In this document: in pieces, positions 33,613-45,112 of the stretch
Position numbering within the stretch: the first letter of the stretch is position 1
How the letters are laid out: each line of letters opens with the position of its first letter
From: Humulus lupulus
Taxonomy: Eukaryota > Streptophyta > Magnoliopsida > Rosales > Cannabaceae
DNA: 64,000 nucleotides
Assembly (NCBI RefSeq): GCF_963169125.1
Contig: NC_084802.1
Coordinates: 111,046,903-111,110,902, forward strand
Reading direction: 5' to 3'
Program-made: the position numbers and the translations under genes
The notes under the pieces: generated by a model
Databases searched by the model: none
The model's input: only the letters and a program-made list of their open reading frames with translations
Told to the model about the DNA's origin: nothing

Positions 33613-34850
33613 TCATTGATAATATCTCTTCAAATGGATGGCGTTCCAAGTTCGTGGGACTGCCCCTCCAATGAGCCGAGCTAATTTGTAAGTTCCTTCT
33701 TTAATGACCTCGATGATTTGATATGGCCCTTCCCAGTTCGGTCCCAATACTCCATCTTTGGGATCCTTACCGGCTAAGAAAACTCTCCTGAGGACCAGGT
33801 CGCCAATGTTAAAGGCGCACTTTTTGACTTTTGAGTTGAAATAACGAGTGATTTTTTGCTGGTAGTGTGCAAGCTGAAGTTGCGAATCTTCTCGTCTTCC
33901 ATCAACCAAGTCAAGGGAAGCGCAAAGTAGCTTGTGGTTGCGGTCCTGGTCATATGCCTGGATTCTATGCAAAGGTACCTTAATCTCCACAGGGAGGACT
34001 GCCTCACTCCCAAAAGTCAGGGAGAAAGGAGTATGACCCGTAGGAGTCCGATGCGAGGTTGACCCGTAGGAGTCTGATGCGAGGTCCGGTATGCCCACAG
34101 AACCTGGGGGAGTTGTTCTCGCCAGACCCCCTTGGCTTCGTCTAGTCTCTTCTTGAGGCTCGCCTTTAGGGTCTTATTGACGACCTCGACCTGGCCATTT
34201 GCCTGAGGATAGGCCACGGACGAGAAGCTTTTCACGATCCCGTACCTTTCGCAATATTCGGTGAATAGGTCGCTGTCGAACTGAGTCCCATTGTCGGAAA
34301 TGATTTTCTTGGGCAGCCCGAATCGGCAGATAATGCTCTTAACCACGAAGTCGAGGACTTTTTTGGAAGTTATTGTTGCCAAAGGTTCTACCTCAGCCCA
34401 CTTCATGAAGTAGTCAATGGCCACCACAGCGTATCAGACCCCGCCCTTTCCAGTAGGGAGGGCGCCAACCAAGTCGATTCCCCAGACCGCAAATGGCCAT
34501 GGGGAAGAGATCATCTTCAGCTCGACTGGGGGAGCTCGGGCAACTATGGTGAACCGCTGGCACTAGTCACATTTCTTGACATACGAGATCGAGTCCTTGG
34601 ACAGAGTGGGCCAGTAATACCCTTGCCTTAAGACCTTTAGGGCCAAGCTTTGCCCCCCAGTGTGATCCCCGCAAAAGCCCTCATGCACTTCCTGTAGGAT
34701 GGCCCTTGCTTCGCCTAGAAGAACACATCGTAGGAGAGGTAGGGAGTGCCCACGTCGGTATAGCACCCCTTCTACCACCGTATACCTTGGGGCATGGTAC
34801 AGTACCCGCCGCGCATCATTACGCCCTTCAGGTAGCTTCCCCTCAGTGAG
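33613..34850 (-). pseudogene. Integrase of Tat element 2
   Basis: HHCC part HEGFCGDHTGG...YVKKCD (34566-34770), then a stop in place of lysine. The core shows WGIDLVG, a TGA where element 1 has CGA, IISDNGTQF and GQVEVVNK, so D,D,E remain. The 26 bp duplication at 34035-34086 shifts the C-terminal part, which is then open from about 34098 to 33613 and ends HLKRYYQ, as in element 1. Confidence 0.87.
34035..34086. repeat. 26-bp tandem duplication in integrase (Tat element 2)
   Basis: Two adjacent copies starting GACCCGTAGGAGTC, differing at two positions (CCG/CTG and the last base). Element 1 has one copy near 21435. It shifts the frame of the integrase C-terminus. Confidence 0.92.
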
Positions 34851-34989
34851 ATATTCAAGGATGGGGGTCATCCAGGTCGGATTGGTTTCGATCATCTTGA
34901 CCTCTTCCCAGACTCCTTCTATACTTGGTTTCTCCAAGAACTCTACCGGTACTAACCCTAAAGCCTCCGTCTCCCCGGAGGTGGCGAGC

Positions 34990-35459
34990 TTGGCAAGAGC
35001 GTTTGAATTAGTGTTCTGCTCCCGAGGTATCTGCTCGATTGAGCCTCGCTCAAACGCGGACAGTTCAACTTTTACCTTTGCCAGGTAAGCAGCCATCTTG
35101 GTTCCTCATGCTTGATATTCGCCTAGCACCTGGTTTACCACAAGCTGGGAGTCACTGAAGCACTGAACGAAGCTCGCCTTCAGCTCCTGGGCTACTCTTA
35201 GTCCGGCCAACAAAGCTTCGTATTTGGCCTCGTTGTTGGAGGCCTTGAATCCGAATCTCAGCGCCGAGTGGAATCTATGTCCCTCAGGGGATATCAAAAT
35301 GATTCCAGCCCCGGAGCCGTTCTCATTGGATGAGCCATCCACGAAGATCTTCCACGACGTCTGGGCTGAGGTAACCTGGGGTGAGTCTTCTGCAGGATCC
35401 TCCCGGAATCCTGTGCACTCTGCCACAAAATCGGCCAGGGCCTGACTTTTTTTAGCAGT
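34990..35459 (-). pseudogene. Second, archaeal-type RNase H (Tat element 2)
   Basis: Visible: WKIFVDGSSNENGSGAG, NNEAKYEALLAGLRVAQ and VQCFSDSQLVVNQV, keeping the D-E-D pattern. A stop near 35105 (TGA; the glycine-proline region in element 1) splits the domain before AAYLAKVKVEL. Confidence 0.84.
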
Positions 35460-36640
35460 TCATGGGGTGTACAAAATCTCGAACTGACTGAGTTCGATAG
35501 ACCACTTTAACAAGCATCCCGATGCTTCAGGTTTTTGCAAAACCTGCCTTAAAGGCTGATCGATCATGACGTGTATTGAGTGGGACTGGAAGTACGGCCT
35601 GAGATTTCGGGAGGTCGTGATAAGACAGAACGCCAATTTTTCCATCAACGGGTATCGGGATTCAGCCCCGAGAAGTCTCTTACTGATGTAGTAGACTGGT
35701 TTCTGAACCCGGTCTTCTTCTCGGACCAATACGGCACTAGCTGCATCCTCTGTGACAGCTAGGTAGAGAAAAATGGGCTCTCCTATCTTTGGTTTGGACA
35801 ATACGGGTGGTCCGGCCAGATGTGCCTTTAGGTCGAGGAAAGAACTTTCGCACTCCTCTGTCCACTCGAATTTCTTATTTCCTCGGAGCAGGTTGTAGAA
35901 TGGCAGGCACTTGTCGGTGGATTTTGAAATAAACCGATTTAGGGCTGCCACCCTTCCTGTCAGTCCTTGGAAGTCTTTGCGCGACCTGGGTGAGGGAAGC
36001 TCGAGCAATGATCTGATCTTCTCGGGGTTTGCCTCGATTCCTCGGGTATTGACGATGAAACCCAGGAATTTTCCAGATGCGACCCCAAAAGTGCACTTCT
36101 GTGGATTAAGCCTCATGCCATACTCCCGTAGTATCTTGAAGCATTCTTCCAGGTCGGAAACATGGTTATCGGCAGTCTTTGACTTGACCAGCATGTCGTC
36201 AACGTACACTTCCATGTGTCTTTCCGATCTGGTTGGCGAACATTCTATTTACTAACCTCTGATATGTAGAGCCGGCGTTCTTCAGCCCGAATGGCATGAC
36301 CTTGTAACAATAGACGTTAGTCGGGGTCATGAAGCTGGTGTGCTCCTGGTCCGCCGGATTCATGGCGATCTGATTATAGCCTGATTACGCGTTTATAAAG
36401 GACATGAGCTCGTGCCCCGCCGTGGCATCTACCAATTGGTCAATCCTTGGCAAGGGAAAACAATCCTTGGGGAAGGCTTTATTCAGGTCAGAGAAATCGA
36501 TGCAGGTCCTCCATTTCCTGTTGGGCTTCGGGACCAGCACGGGGTTGGCGACCCAAATTGGAAACTTAGATTCACGGATAAAGCCGCATTTCTTGAGCCA
36601 GGCTACTTCTTCTTCTAAGGCCTCAGCCCGGGTTGTCCCA
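35460..36640 (-). pseudogene. Reverse transcriptase and first RNase H (Tat element 2)
   Basis: The C-terminal half of RT is open from MEVYVDDMLVKSK at 36215 through the thumb, connection and first RNase H (LYLAVTEDAASAVLV, YYISKRLLGAESRYPLMEKL) to 35460. The N-terminal half (36220-36640) lies in another frame between a one-base deletion near 36630 and a one-base insertion near 36220; motifs there match element 1. Confidence 0.85.
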
Positions 36641-37967
36641 GGCGCCTCTGCTTCTGGGACTTTGCAGGAACGCTCTTATCCAAATGAAGGGTGTGCATGA
36701 TGACACTTGGACTAACTCCCACCATGTCCTTGTGTGACCATGCAAACACATCCAGGTTGCCCTGCAGAAACTTGATCAGCTCCACTTTCCTCTTGTTACA
36801 GAGGTTTTTCCCGAGCTTGACCATCCGTGAAGGATTTTGTGGATCGATGTTTACTTCCTCGAGCTCCTCAATGGCCTGGAGCTCGGACTTATCCTCGCCT
36901 ATTCGGGGGTCAATATACTCACTTAAGATGATATTTTCCCCTTCGGTGCTCTGAGGTTTTTCAATCTCAGGAACAGTTAAAGGTTCCTGAGATTCCTCTC
37001 CTCCACCTTGGATGGCCATCGTTAGCTGCCCGGGTTTCGATTTTCCTTTCATGGAAATGCTATAGCATTCCCTGGCAGCGAGCTGATCGCCACAGACCGT
37101 GCATATTCCCGTGGAAGAAGGGAATTTCAGCGCGAGGTGGCGAACAAAGGTGATGGCCTCAAAAGCTATAAGTGTGGGTCGGCCCAAAATAGCATTGTAC
37201 GCAGCGGGGCAGTCGATGACCAAGAGCTTGAGGAGTTTGGAGACTGTCCGAGGTCCTTCTCCTAGGGTGATCACCAACTCGATCGTCCCTATAGCTGCTT
37301 ATCCTTCTCCCGAAAAACCATACAGCATCATGGAGGTCGCCTTCAGTTCGGCGATAGTCAAACCCATCTTCTCCAGGGTGGACCGAAATAGAAGGTTTAC
37401 CGAGCTCCCATTATCGATCAGCACTCTCCTAACCCTCCGATTAGGGAGCTGCACCGCTACGACCAGGGGGTCGTTATGAGGGAACTGAACGTGGTTGGCA
37501 TCTTCTTCAGTAAAAATAATTGGCAGACGCTGCTCTGGGACGAACTTTACTCCGTTATGCGCCTTGAGTTCGTTTACGTACCTCTTCTGGGCACCCTTGC
37601 TCGCGCTAGCCAAATGTGGACCTCCCGAGATTGTGGATATCTCTCCTCCTATCATTGGAGGAGGGACATCTTCATCTACCCGAGACCCGGGCTGACTGAC
37701 CGGAACTTCCGGAACGGGTCGACTTGTTGGAACCCTGTTCCACGCGTACTGAGCCAAGGGGCCGGCTCTGATGAGAGTTTCGATCTCATCTTTCAAATGC
37801 CTACAATCATCAGTATTGTGGCCAACGTCGTTGTGGAAACGGAAAAACTTGGAGGTGTCTCTCTTCCCCTTCTGGTGCTTTAACGGCTCCGGCTTCTTCC
37901 AAGGGAGGCGAGCAGAGTTCGCTAGGAAGATGTTCTCCCTAGAGTGGGTGAGCTTAGCATAAGTCAT
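36641..37967 (-). pseudogene. Gag C-terminus and aspartic protease (Tat element 2)
   Basis: Zinc knuckle at about 37800-37845 reads FRFHNDVGHNTDDC: the first cysteine is phenylalanine, while element 1 keeps C. The protease shows RVLIDNGSSVNLLF, a stop just after MMLYGFSGEG (37299), then AYNAILGRPTLIAFEA. The linker to RT stays open to about 36615. Confidence 0.8.
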
Positions 37968-39942
37968 GTAGACCGGCTTAAATTTTTCTACGGACTTATT
38001 CTTCTTTGGGCCGTGCTGGTTGCCCTCGCTGTTCCCCTTTCTTTTGCCTCCACCGAACTGGTTATTCTATGTAACGTTCTGGGTCGCTTTCACGACCTCC
38101 GTTCCCACTCCAACGGGCTGCTCAGGGACCTGACTGGTTCCTACATCTGAGGCTTGGGCCTCCTCCAAGTTGATCCACCCCTGGGCCTTATTTAGGAACT
38201 CGTTCACTGAGCTAACTCCCTTCCTTTGTATTTCATTCTAGAGTCCCCCTCCGACGAGGTTTCCAGTCCTCAAAGCCATGAGCTTGGAGCCGTCACCTGC
38301 GTCTCTGGCCCGAGCAGCGACGTTCGTGAACCTGCTCAGGTAAGCCTTTAGAGGCTCGTCGGGTTGTTGCCTCACGTTAGCCAGAGAGTCGGCCTTGACG
38401 CGGGCAGCCTGGGAGGCTCGGAATGCCCTTTTGAAGTCAGCAGAGAAAGTCTTCGAAGAGCTGATTGATTGTTTCTTGTTTTGTTTGAACCACTATCTGG
38501 CTGGTCCAGTCAGTGTGGAGGGAAATATCAGACACCTCAGCTCAGGGCCAATGTTGTGGGCCATCATCAGGGTATTGAACATCCCCAGATGATCCGACGG
38601 ATCTCTGTCTCCGTTGAATTTGGACAGGTGCGGCATACGAAAACTGGGTGGGTAAGCCATTGCTGCTATGCTGGGGGCGAAGAGCTCAAACTCGTCCCCC
38701 GAATCATATTTGTCTTTCTCTTTCTTCGACAGGAGCTTCCTCATTAGCTCCTCCATCTGAGCCAGGCGCTCAAGGGTTTTGTCCTGATTTCCTTGGTTAT
38801 TCCGGGGCTGCTCGACAGCTCCGGATCCATTGTATACGTTTGGTGGGTTATTTCCCCTCCTATCTTGAGATAGGTTATTTGGGGTGTTCCCGCCGTTACG
38901 CACCTCGCACAGGTCTCCCCCTGAGCGAGCATGGCTGCCACCTCCCACTGGTTCCCCTCTATGAGAGTTAAGGCGATCTCGAAGGTCGCCCCTCGGGATG
39001 GCTTGGGGGCTCTGCGCCGAGCTTAAGCGTTGACGCAGGTCTCCGCCAGAAAGGTCACTCCGGCGACTGCCGGTCCAGTAGCTCCCATTAGAGAGGCTCG
39101 GAGTCCTGCCTTTGGGGGTAAGGATCCAGGCTCCCTCTTGGCGCGTTGCTACATCGGGAAGGTCCTGCTGAAGGCGGGTTTCTCCTGCTGCTTCCATAAG
39201 CTGGAATATCTCGGATGGGCCGAGGAGGAGATAGATATCATATGGGCGACGGAGGATGCCTGATCGGAGATGCAATCCTTGTTCCGTCAGGGCAGATCAA
39301 GTTAGGTGGGGGCCTTTCGGCCCTACCAACCTGCAGGTCCCGCGCCTGGTGATCTGGACGAGGCGCAGGACCGCTGGTGGGGATGGGCTGACGCTGTGAG
39401 CCCTCCCCGGATCTCCTTCTGGAATTCCCTCGAGCCCTCCTGGGTGCGCTCGAGGCTGGCTGGGAGCTGGGAGTTGAAGTTCGGACTGAGCGGCTATACT
39501 GTTGTTCGGCTCTAGGCATTTCTTCGAAGTTTGCCTCTCGACAGTGCGATGAGGGAATAGAGTTGGATGTCGAAGGTCTGTCTGAGCCGCTAGGCCTGGA
39601 TCGATTACCCCGGTGGGACTTACGAGTCTCGCCTTGCCTCTTTCCAAAGTTAGCGTCGGTTGTAAGAGGGGGTAGTCGAGCCAACACCTCCTTAATCTGC
39701 TGACTAGCCTTCGCCAGTTGGCTCCTCAGCTGAGCATTCTCCATTTCTACCGCAGTGTAAAAATCTGGGTTTGGATTAGGTGGCCGGGGCGCCAAATTTC
39801 CAGTGTCATCCTGGCCAACCAGCTGCTTGCCCGGCCGCTGCTGGACTTCAGGATTTTGCTCACCAGAGATGGCGGCATGATGAGCCTCCTGCCCATCATG
39901 TTGTTTCGCCTCGTTACTGTGTCTTGATTGAGTGGTCACCAT
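37968..39942 (-). pseudogene. gag: Gag of Tat element 2
   Basis: Start MVTTQSRHSNEAKQHD at 39942. A frame change near 39240-39275 separates the low-complexity N-terminus from the gag domain (HLSKFNGDRDPSDHLGMF, LRCLIFPSTLTGPAR), which ends at a stop (38493) and continues as FKRAFRASQAARVKAD. Further stops lie near 38240 and 38070. Confidence 0.84.
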
Positions 39943-39975
39943 AGTTGGATGTTTGCGATATCACCAATCTAACTA

Positions 39976-39994
39976 GCTCTCAATGAAAGCACCA
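39976..39994 (-). promoter_or_regulatory. Primer binding site, Tat element 2
   Basis: Minus strand TGGTGCTTTCATTGAGAGC, identical to element 1, three bases inside the 5' LTR end. Confidence 0.75.
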
Positions 39995-39997
39995 AAC

Positions 39998-40752
39998 TGT
40001 TGACGCGGTTCTTTGCCAACAGGTAATTGAGAAAATAAGAGGAAGGGATTAGTGCTTAATAATGAACCGAAATTGATGAATGATCTTTTAATGGACTGAT
40101 GACACAAACACGTTTTTTAGGGGGTTCGAAGGTTAAAATCCTTCTACTCCACCAGCCAATATTATTGCTATATGCCTGATATTCTTTACAGGGTATTTCC
40201 TTACAAAGTAGAATCCAACCCTTTGCAACTCCCAGCCTTTCCATATTTATAGGAGAGGGCACCTGGGAGTTGGTAAGGGGGGTCATCCCGTGACCTTCTT
40301 ACCTATCATGTCACTTCTGTGACATTCATGATTAATTCCTAAACCCTAACATGTGAAGTGTGGTCTAATCAATAGGTAAGGGGGATAATGGGCCGCACGG
40401 CCCAACGCAGTCGTGGATCCCTGAATACGCACGTTCATACTGCGTGTCCGAGAAGTCAGGGGTATATCAGACACGTGATGTCTGATATATGCACGTTTAC
40501 CTTGCGTGGTTGACTTTATAAAAGGTCATAGCCTCTAACTCCATCTCGTACCACGAGCTGGATGCCTCCTCGACCTGTGGCCTTCACAGTCCTGACTCGG
40601 TCCTTAAGTAATCTTGGCGAACCTTTGTATACCCCGAGCTAACGAAGTAGGACCTGACGACAACAGCTCCGGTCGTGGGGGATCCACGTAGCTGAAATAA
40701 TTTAGGCCGTATCTCAGCTCGCTAATAGCCCGTTGGAAAATTAGGGAGTACA
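39998..40752 (-). repeat. 5' LTR of Tat element 2
   Basis: Partner of 28322-29076, same length (755) and ends, with the final coding-strand start worn (plus GGGAGTACA). Followed by AGTCC. Confidence 0.92.
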
Positions 40753-40757
40753 AGTCC

Positions 40758-40981
40758 ATATCTCGATTTAATTTAGTATAGTATAGTAATCCATAATAAT
40801 AAAATAAATATACCTAGACTTTAACCAAACACATAAAAATAAAAATAAAAAACAATAAACATTATTTCCCCCCAAACTTAAATTAAACAATGCCCTCACT
40901 GTTTGCAAAACAACTCAAAAGGGAAAAAGAAAAAACTTACCTCCGCCCAACCAGTCAAAGAGTCACCGGCCGGTCCTCCTA
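40758..40981 (-). other. Older flank with Athila-like polypurine signature
   Basis: Minus strand AAGTTTGGGGGG (40868-40879) after GGGCATTGTTTAATTT is the upstream polypurine context of Athila-type elements. This fits 16462-17597, 28180-28316 and this piece being parts of one older minus-strand element that received two Tat insertions and then the CACTA element. No gene is visible. Confidence 0.45.
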
Positions 40982-41656
40982 CACTATAAGAAAAAGACTC
41001 TACAGCGACAACATCTATTGCGATGACTCCAAAGTCGTTGTTGTATGTAGGCAAAATCCACGAAAAATTACTTTTTCTTAATTTATTAAAAAAATAAGCT
41101 ATAGCGACGACATGTCGTCGTTGTAGGGTCGTCAACAGCATTCGTCGTCGCTGTAGGGTACCAGGGATTTGGAGGGAACACGAGCCAGGGACTGACTCTA
41201 CGGTGACGACATTTTGTCGCTGTAGGGTCTTCGTCGAAAAAAAGAGGGAAATATGTTTGTCTATAGTGATGACCTGTCGTCACTGTAGGATGCTCAAGGA
41301 ACTCAACCACCCAGAGTTTGTTGCCTATTTGCACCCCCTATAGTGACGACTTATCCTCGTGGTAGAGTCGTCGTGGAAAAAAAAGGAGGGAAATATGTTA
41401 TTCTAGAGCGACGACATGTCGTCGCTGTAGGATAGGGAGGGAACTTAACCGCCAAGAGTTGGTTGTCTATTTTTCTCTCCTTGTAGCGACGACATGTCGT
41501 CGCTATAGAGTCCAATTTAATCCACTGACCAGTTATTTTGTACTCTATAGCGACGACAAGGACAAAAAAACGTGGGAAAGTGAACCGCTAAAAAATTTAA
41601 GTCAAATTTTCATGCCTATAGCGACGACATGTCGTCGCTGTAGGGTAAACGCGTAG
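40982..41656. repeat. CACTA terminus and subterminal palindrome array
   Basis: After the CACTATAAG terminus, units with the core GCGACGACATGTCGTCGC (18 bp perfect palindrome) or its variants recur about every 45-85 bases at about 41104, 41200, 41262, 41339, 41406, 41487, 41548 and 41621. They are usually bordered by CTATAG or CTGTAGGGT. Such arrays bind the element's own protein in known CACTA transposons. Confidence 0.8.
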
Positions 41657-42274
41657 TGTGACGTGCTGCGTCATGACACACCTCCAGGGGGCCATTTTGT
41701 ATATATGAGCATGCCTTGGTGCTTGATCATTAGTCAAGTCTTGCACCAAGTAACCTCATGGGTAGGGGATGGCACTTTTGTAATTATGCATATATCTCCC
41801 AGACAAAAGTCATATATGTTCCTGGGAAGACTTCATTTCCTTAGAAAGCTCCTTAGGGGGAGGTGACCTGGTGACTTAAGGAAGCACCATGTCCAGCAGT
41901 AGATAGGGGCTTAAGTTGTGTACTCCCTTGCCCTATTAAGGCCTTATATGAATAAAATGATGTTTTCCCATGTCCCTTTCTGTATGCTTTCTTTACGGTC
42001 TATGTGTTGCTTGTTTGATACCTTCGTTGGGCCATTGCGTGCCACTTGACTATGTTGTATGCTCTGGTTGTTGTGTGGGATGTTGTCTCTGGATAGCTTG
42101 CCTTGTGCTTTCTCCCGCTTCATAATTGCCCTTACTTGTGTGAGACTTGTAACGTGGCTAACCATTGAGTTTGCTTGCCGCAGGTGTGAATTCTAGGCTG
42201 ACTTGCTAGCTAAGTGCGCTAACAAGTGCCCCACGTTCCGTCAATTCGCGTATCGAAGTTGGTGGCCCGTGACA
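41657..42274 (+). repeat. 5' LTR of the chromovirus
   Basis: TGTGACGTGCTGC... to ...GGCCCGTGACA. A TATATAT box at about 41700 would start transcription, and GAATAAAA near 41950 may act as the polyadenylation signal. Confidence 0.92.
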
Positions 42275-42276
42275 AT

Positions 42277-42288
42277 TGGTATCAGAGC
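42277..42288 (+). promoter_or_regulatory. Primer binding site, initiator tRNA-Met
   Basis: TGGTATCAGAGC, two bases after the 5' LTR, is the standard complement of the plant initiator methionine tRNA 3' end. Confidence 0.92.
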
Positions 42289-42318
42289 TAAGTTTGAGAA
42301 AGCTTGGTGACCCTGCAT

Positions 42319-43636
42319 GATGGTGAGCAACACTCAAAGGATTGAAGCACTAGAGACGCGTTAGAGAGCTAGACGGCCTGGACAAAAGAGTCAGGGATCT
42401 TAGCTTTGTCAGGCTAGAACCGGAGACGACTAACGCACAAAACCGCGTGGCTGTGTTGGAGTGAGATACTACCAATTTACTAGCCTGCATAATTGCAATC
42501 GAGCGGAGGGAGAACCTTTCAAGCACATCGAATACTCCTCAGAGGGAGGAACTTATTGAGGCAGTGGAGCGAGCAGTGAAGGACCTACAAGAAGCATTAA
42601 AAGACCTCGTAGAGAATTGTAGGGGGTCAGTTGAGGCATTGAAGGATGAGATGTTGGAGATGAACACCAAGCTGAACCTCACCATGAGGGCAGTTAGGAA
42701 TCAGCCTACAACTGGGTTCGTTGGCATGGAATATGGGAGAGTAAAAGTCCTAGAACCGAGGCCCTACGGTGGGGCTAGAGACGCGAAGGACTTAAGAGAA
42801 CTTCCTCTTTGATATGGAGCATTACTTCAGAGCCGTGAGAGCTGAATCAGAAGATGGCAAGGTCGCCATGGCAATGATGTACTTATCTACAGATGCCAAA
42901 GTGTGATGGAGGACAAAGTACGATGACATTCAGAACGGCAGATGCCCCATAGCAACATGGGAAGACCTAAAGAGAGAATTGAAGACGCAGTTTTTCCCTG
43001 AAAATGTTGCCTACATAACTTGACGCCAGTTGAGAGAGCTGAAGCACACTGGAATAATCCGAGAATACGTGAAGAAATTCTCTAGGTTGATGCTGGTTAT
43101 CAAAGACATGTCCGAAGTGGACAAACTCTTCGCATTCTTAGAAGGTCTGAAGCCTTAGGCAAAGCAAGAGCTCGAGACACAATGAGTGGCTGACTTAGCC
43201 ACTGCTCAAGTTGCTGCTGAACGACTGACTAATTACTCATCAGGGAACATTCAATCCAAGAAGACCAATCCATCGAATAGTGGAAGTAATGTTGGGAGTA
43301 AAAAGTTTGGGAAGTCTTGCCAGAGCAAGAGTGGGGGAGGAGAGAAAAGGAGTGTGGATTCTAACTCTCCTAACAAAGGTGGTAACCCCCCATTCAATAA
43401 GCCTCTTACATGTTGGATCTGTACCGGACCTCATAAGTCGACAGAGTGTCCCCACAAATCCAAGATGAGTGCCCTCCAGGCATCATTTGCCTATGGGGAA
43501 CAAACCAACGAAGAGGAGGAGGAGGAGGAGTATACGCACATGGGTGCCCTCCGGATGCTGAATTCTCTCAAGAAACACGGTGCAAAAGTGAAGAAGACCC
43601 TTGGAAAGGGACTAATGTATGTGGACACCACTCTAA
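42319..43636 (+). pseudogene. gag: Gag of the chromovirus
   Basis: Starts MVSNTQRIEALETR at 42319 and is soon stopped. The retrotransposon gag domain is visible in pieces (YFRAVRAES near 42825, FFPENVAY near 42990, REYVKKFSRLMLVI near 43065). A zinc knuckle CWICTGPHKSTEC (CX2CX3HX4C) lies at about 43411-43449, followed by a Glu-rich run. Stops at 42902, 43021, 43157 and 43183 are TGA or TAG, fitting Trp, Gln or Arg codons changed by one transition. Confidence 0.78.
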
Positions 43637-44274
43637 ACGGTAAAATGGCCAGAAGTGTGATGATCGACACGGGCGCCACTCACAACTTCATTTCAGAGAT
43701 CGAAGCTAAACGTTTGGGACTGAAATGGGAGAAGGACCATGGTCGCATGAAAGCGGTTAACTCAAAAGCCTTGGCCACAACCGGCGTGGCTAAAAAGGTG
43801 AACATGAAGATTGGCTCGTGGGAGGGGTAGACTGACTTGGTGGTCGTGCGAATGGACGACTTTGATGTGATATTGGGTATGGACTTCCTTACGGAAAAGG
43901 GAGCCATTCCCATCCCAGCTACGGGTAGCTTACTCATAATGGGGGAGACACCTGCAATGGTGCCTGCTAAAGTAGAGCAGCCCCCAGAAACCAAGATGCT
44001 GTCAGCCTTACAATTGAAGAAGGGCGTGAGAAGAAAAGAGCCCAAGTATATTATCCTACCCACAGTATACGAGGATACGGTGGATGAAGTCGTTCCACCA
44101 GAAATTCGAATGGTCTTGAAGAAGTATGGGGATGTTATGCCGGATCAACTCCCCAGAGCCTTACCACCTAGAAGAGGGATTGATCACCAGATTGAGCTGG
44201 TGTCGGGAGCCAAACCACCTGCAAAGGCGGCCTATAGGATGGCACCTCTTGAACTAGCAGAACTGAGGAAGTAG
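43637..44274 (+). pseudogene. Aspartic protease of the chromovirus
   Basis: Active site VMIDTGATHNFIS at about 43657-43695 keeps the D-T-G-A motif; FDVILGMDFL follows near 43861-43890. A TAG at 43828 interrupts it. Downstream the linker leads to RT, with GIDHQIELVSGAKPP (about 44177-44220), the usual lead-in, and a TAG at 44272. Confidence 0.82.
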
Positions 44275-45112
44275 TTGAAGGAATTACTAGAGGCAGGCTT
44301 CATCAGACCATCGAAGGCACCATTTGGTGCGCCCGTGTTATTTCAGAAGAAGCACGACAGGAGCTTGAGACTATGTATTGATTATCGGGCTCTCAATAAG
44401 GTGACAGTGCGTAATACGTACCCCATCCCCTTGATCACCGACTTATTCGACCAGTTGAGTGGAGTGAAATTCTTTACGAAACTGGACTTGAGATCAGGCT
44501 ACTATCAAGTGCGGATAGCAGAAGATGATGAGCCGAATACAACGTGTGTGACTCGATATGGAGCATTCGAGTTCCGAGTCATGCCATTTGGGTTGACAAA
44601 CGCACCAGCCACATTCTGTACGTTGATGAACCAAGTTTTCCAGGAATACCTAGACAAGTTTGTGGTAGTCTACTTGGATGACATTGTGGTCTATAGCTTC
44701 ACAATAGAAGAACATCAACGACATTTGTCTCAAGTGTTTCAGAAATTGAGAGAGAACCAACTCTATGTGAAGCGAGAAAAGTGCTCCTTCGCACAAGAGA
44801 GAATCAAGTTCCTAGGCCACATAGTAGAACGTGGTCGGATCCGCATGGATCTAGAAAAAGGTGCGGGCCATTCAAGAATGGAAGGCCCCCACCAATTTGA
44901 AGGAATTACACTCTTTCCTTGGTTTAGCCAACTATTATCGAAGATTTGTGGAGGGCTATTCAAGAAGGGCGGCACCCTTGACCGAGTTGTTGAAGAATGG
45001 GGTAACTTGGACGTGGACCGATAGGTGTGTCGAAGCATTTAAGAGTCTGAAGGAAGCCATGATGCGAGATCCTGTCCTCGCCTTACCAGATGTCGGTAGG
45101 CCCTTCAAAGTG
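44275..45112 (+). pseudogene. Reverse transcriptase of the chromovirus
   Basis: [50 protein letters not shown] and the catalytic [12 protein letters not shown] (about 44664-44699) are all present. One extra A in the run at about 44854 shifts the frame; the connection motif [17 protein letters not shown] then continues in the new frame from 44861. Confidence 0.9.

Larger units (their letters stand above)
28322..40752 (-). mobile_element. Tat-lineage Ty3/gypsy element 2, complete ends
   Basis: Two 755-base LTRs (28322-29076 and 39998-40752) with perfect AGTCC duplication (28317-28321 and 40753-40757). Same organisation and family as element 1 but about 1.9 kb longer, because the antisense block is complete. 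The LTRs differ at about 21 positions by my count, about 3%, so it inserted later than element 1. Pol is broken by small indels near 36630 and 36230, a 26 bp duplication at 34035-34086 and several stops. Confidence 0.93.
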
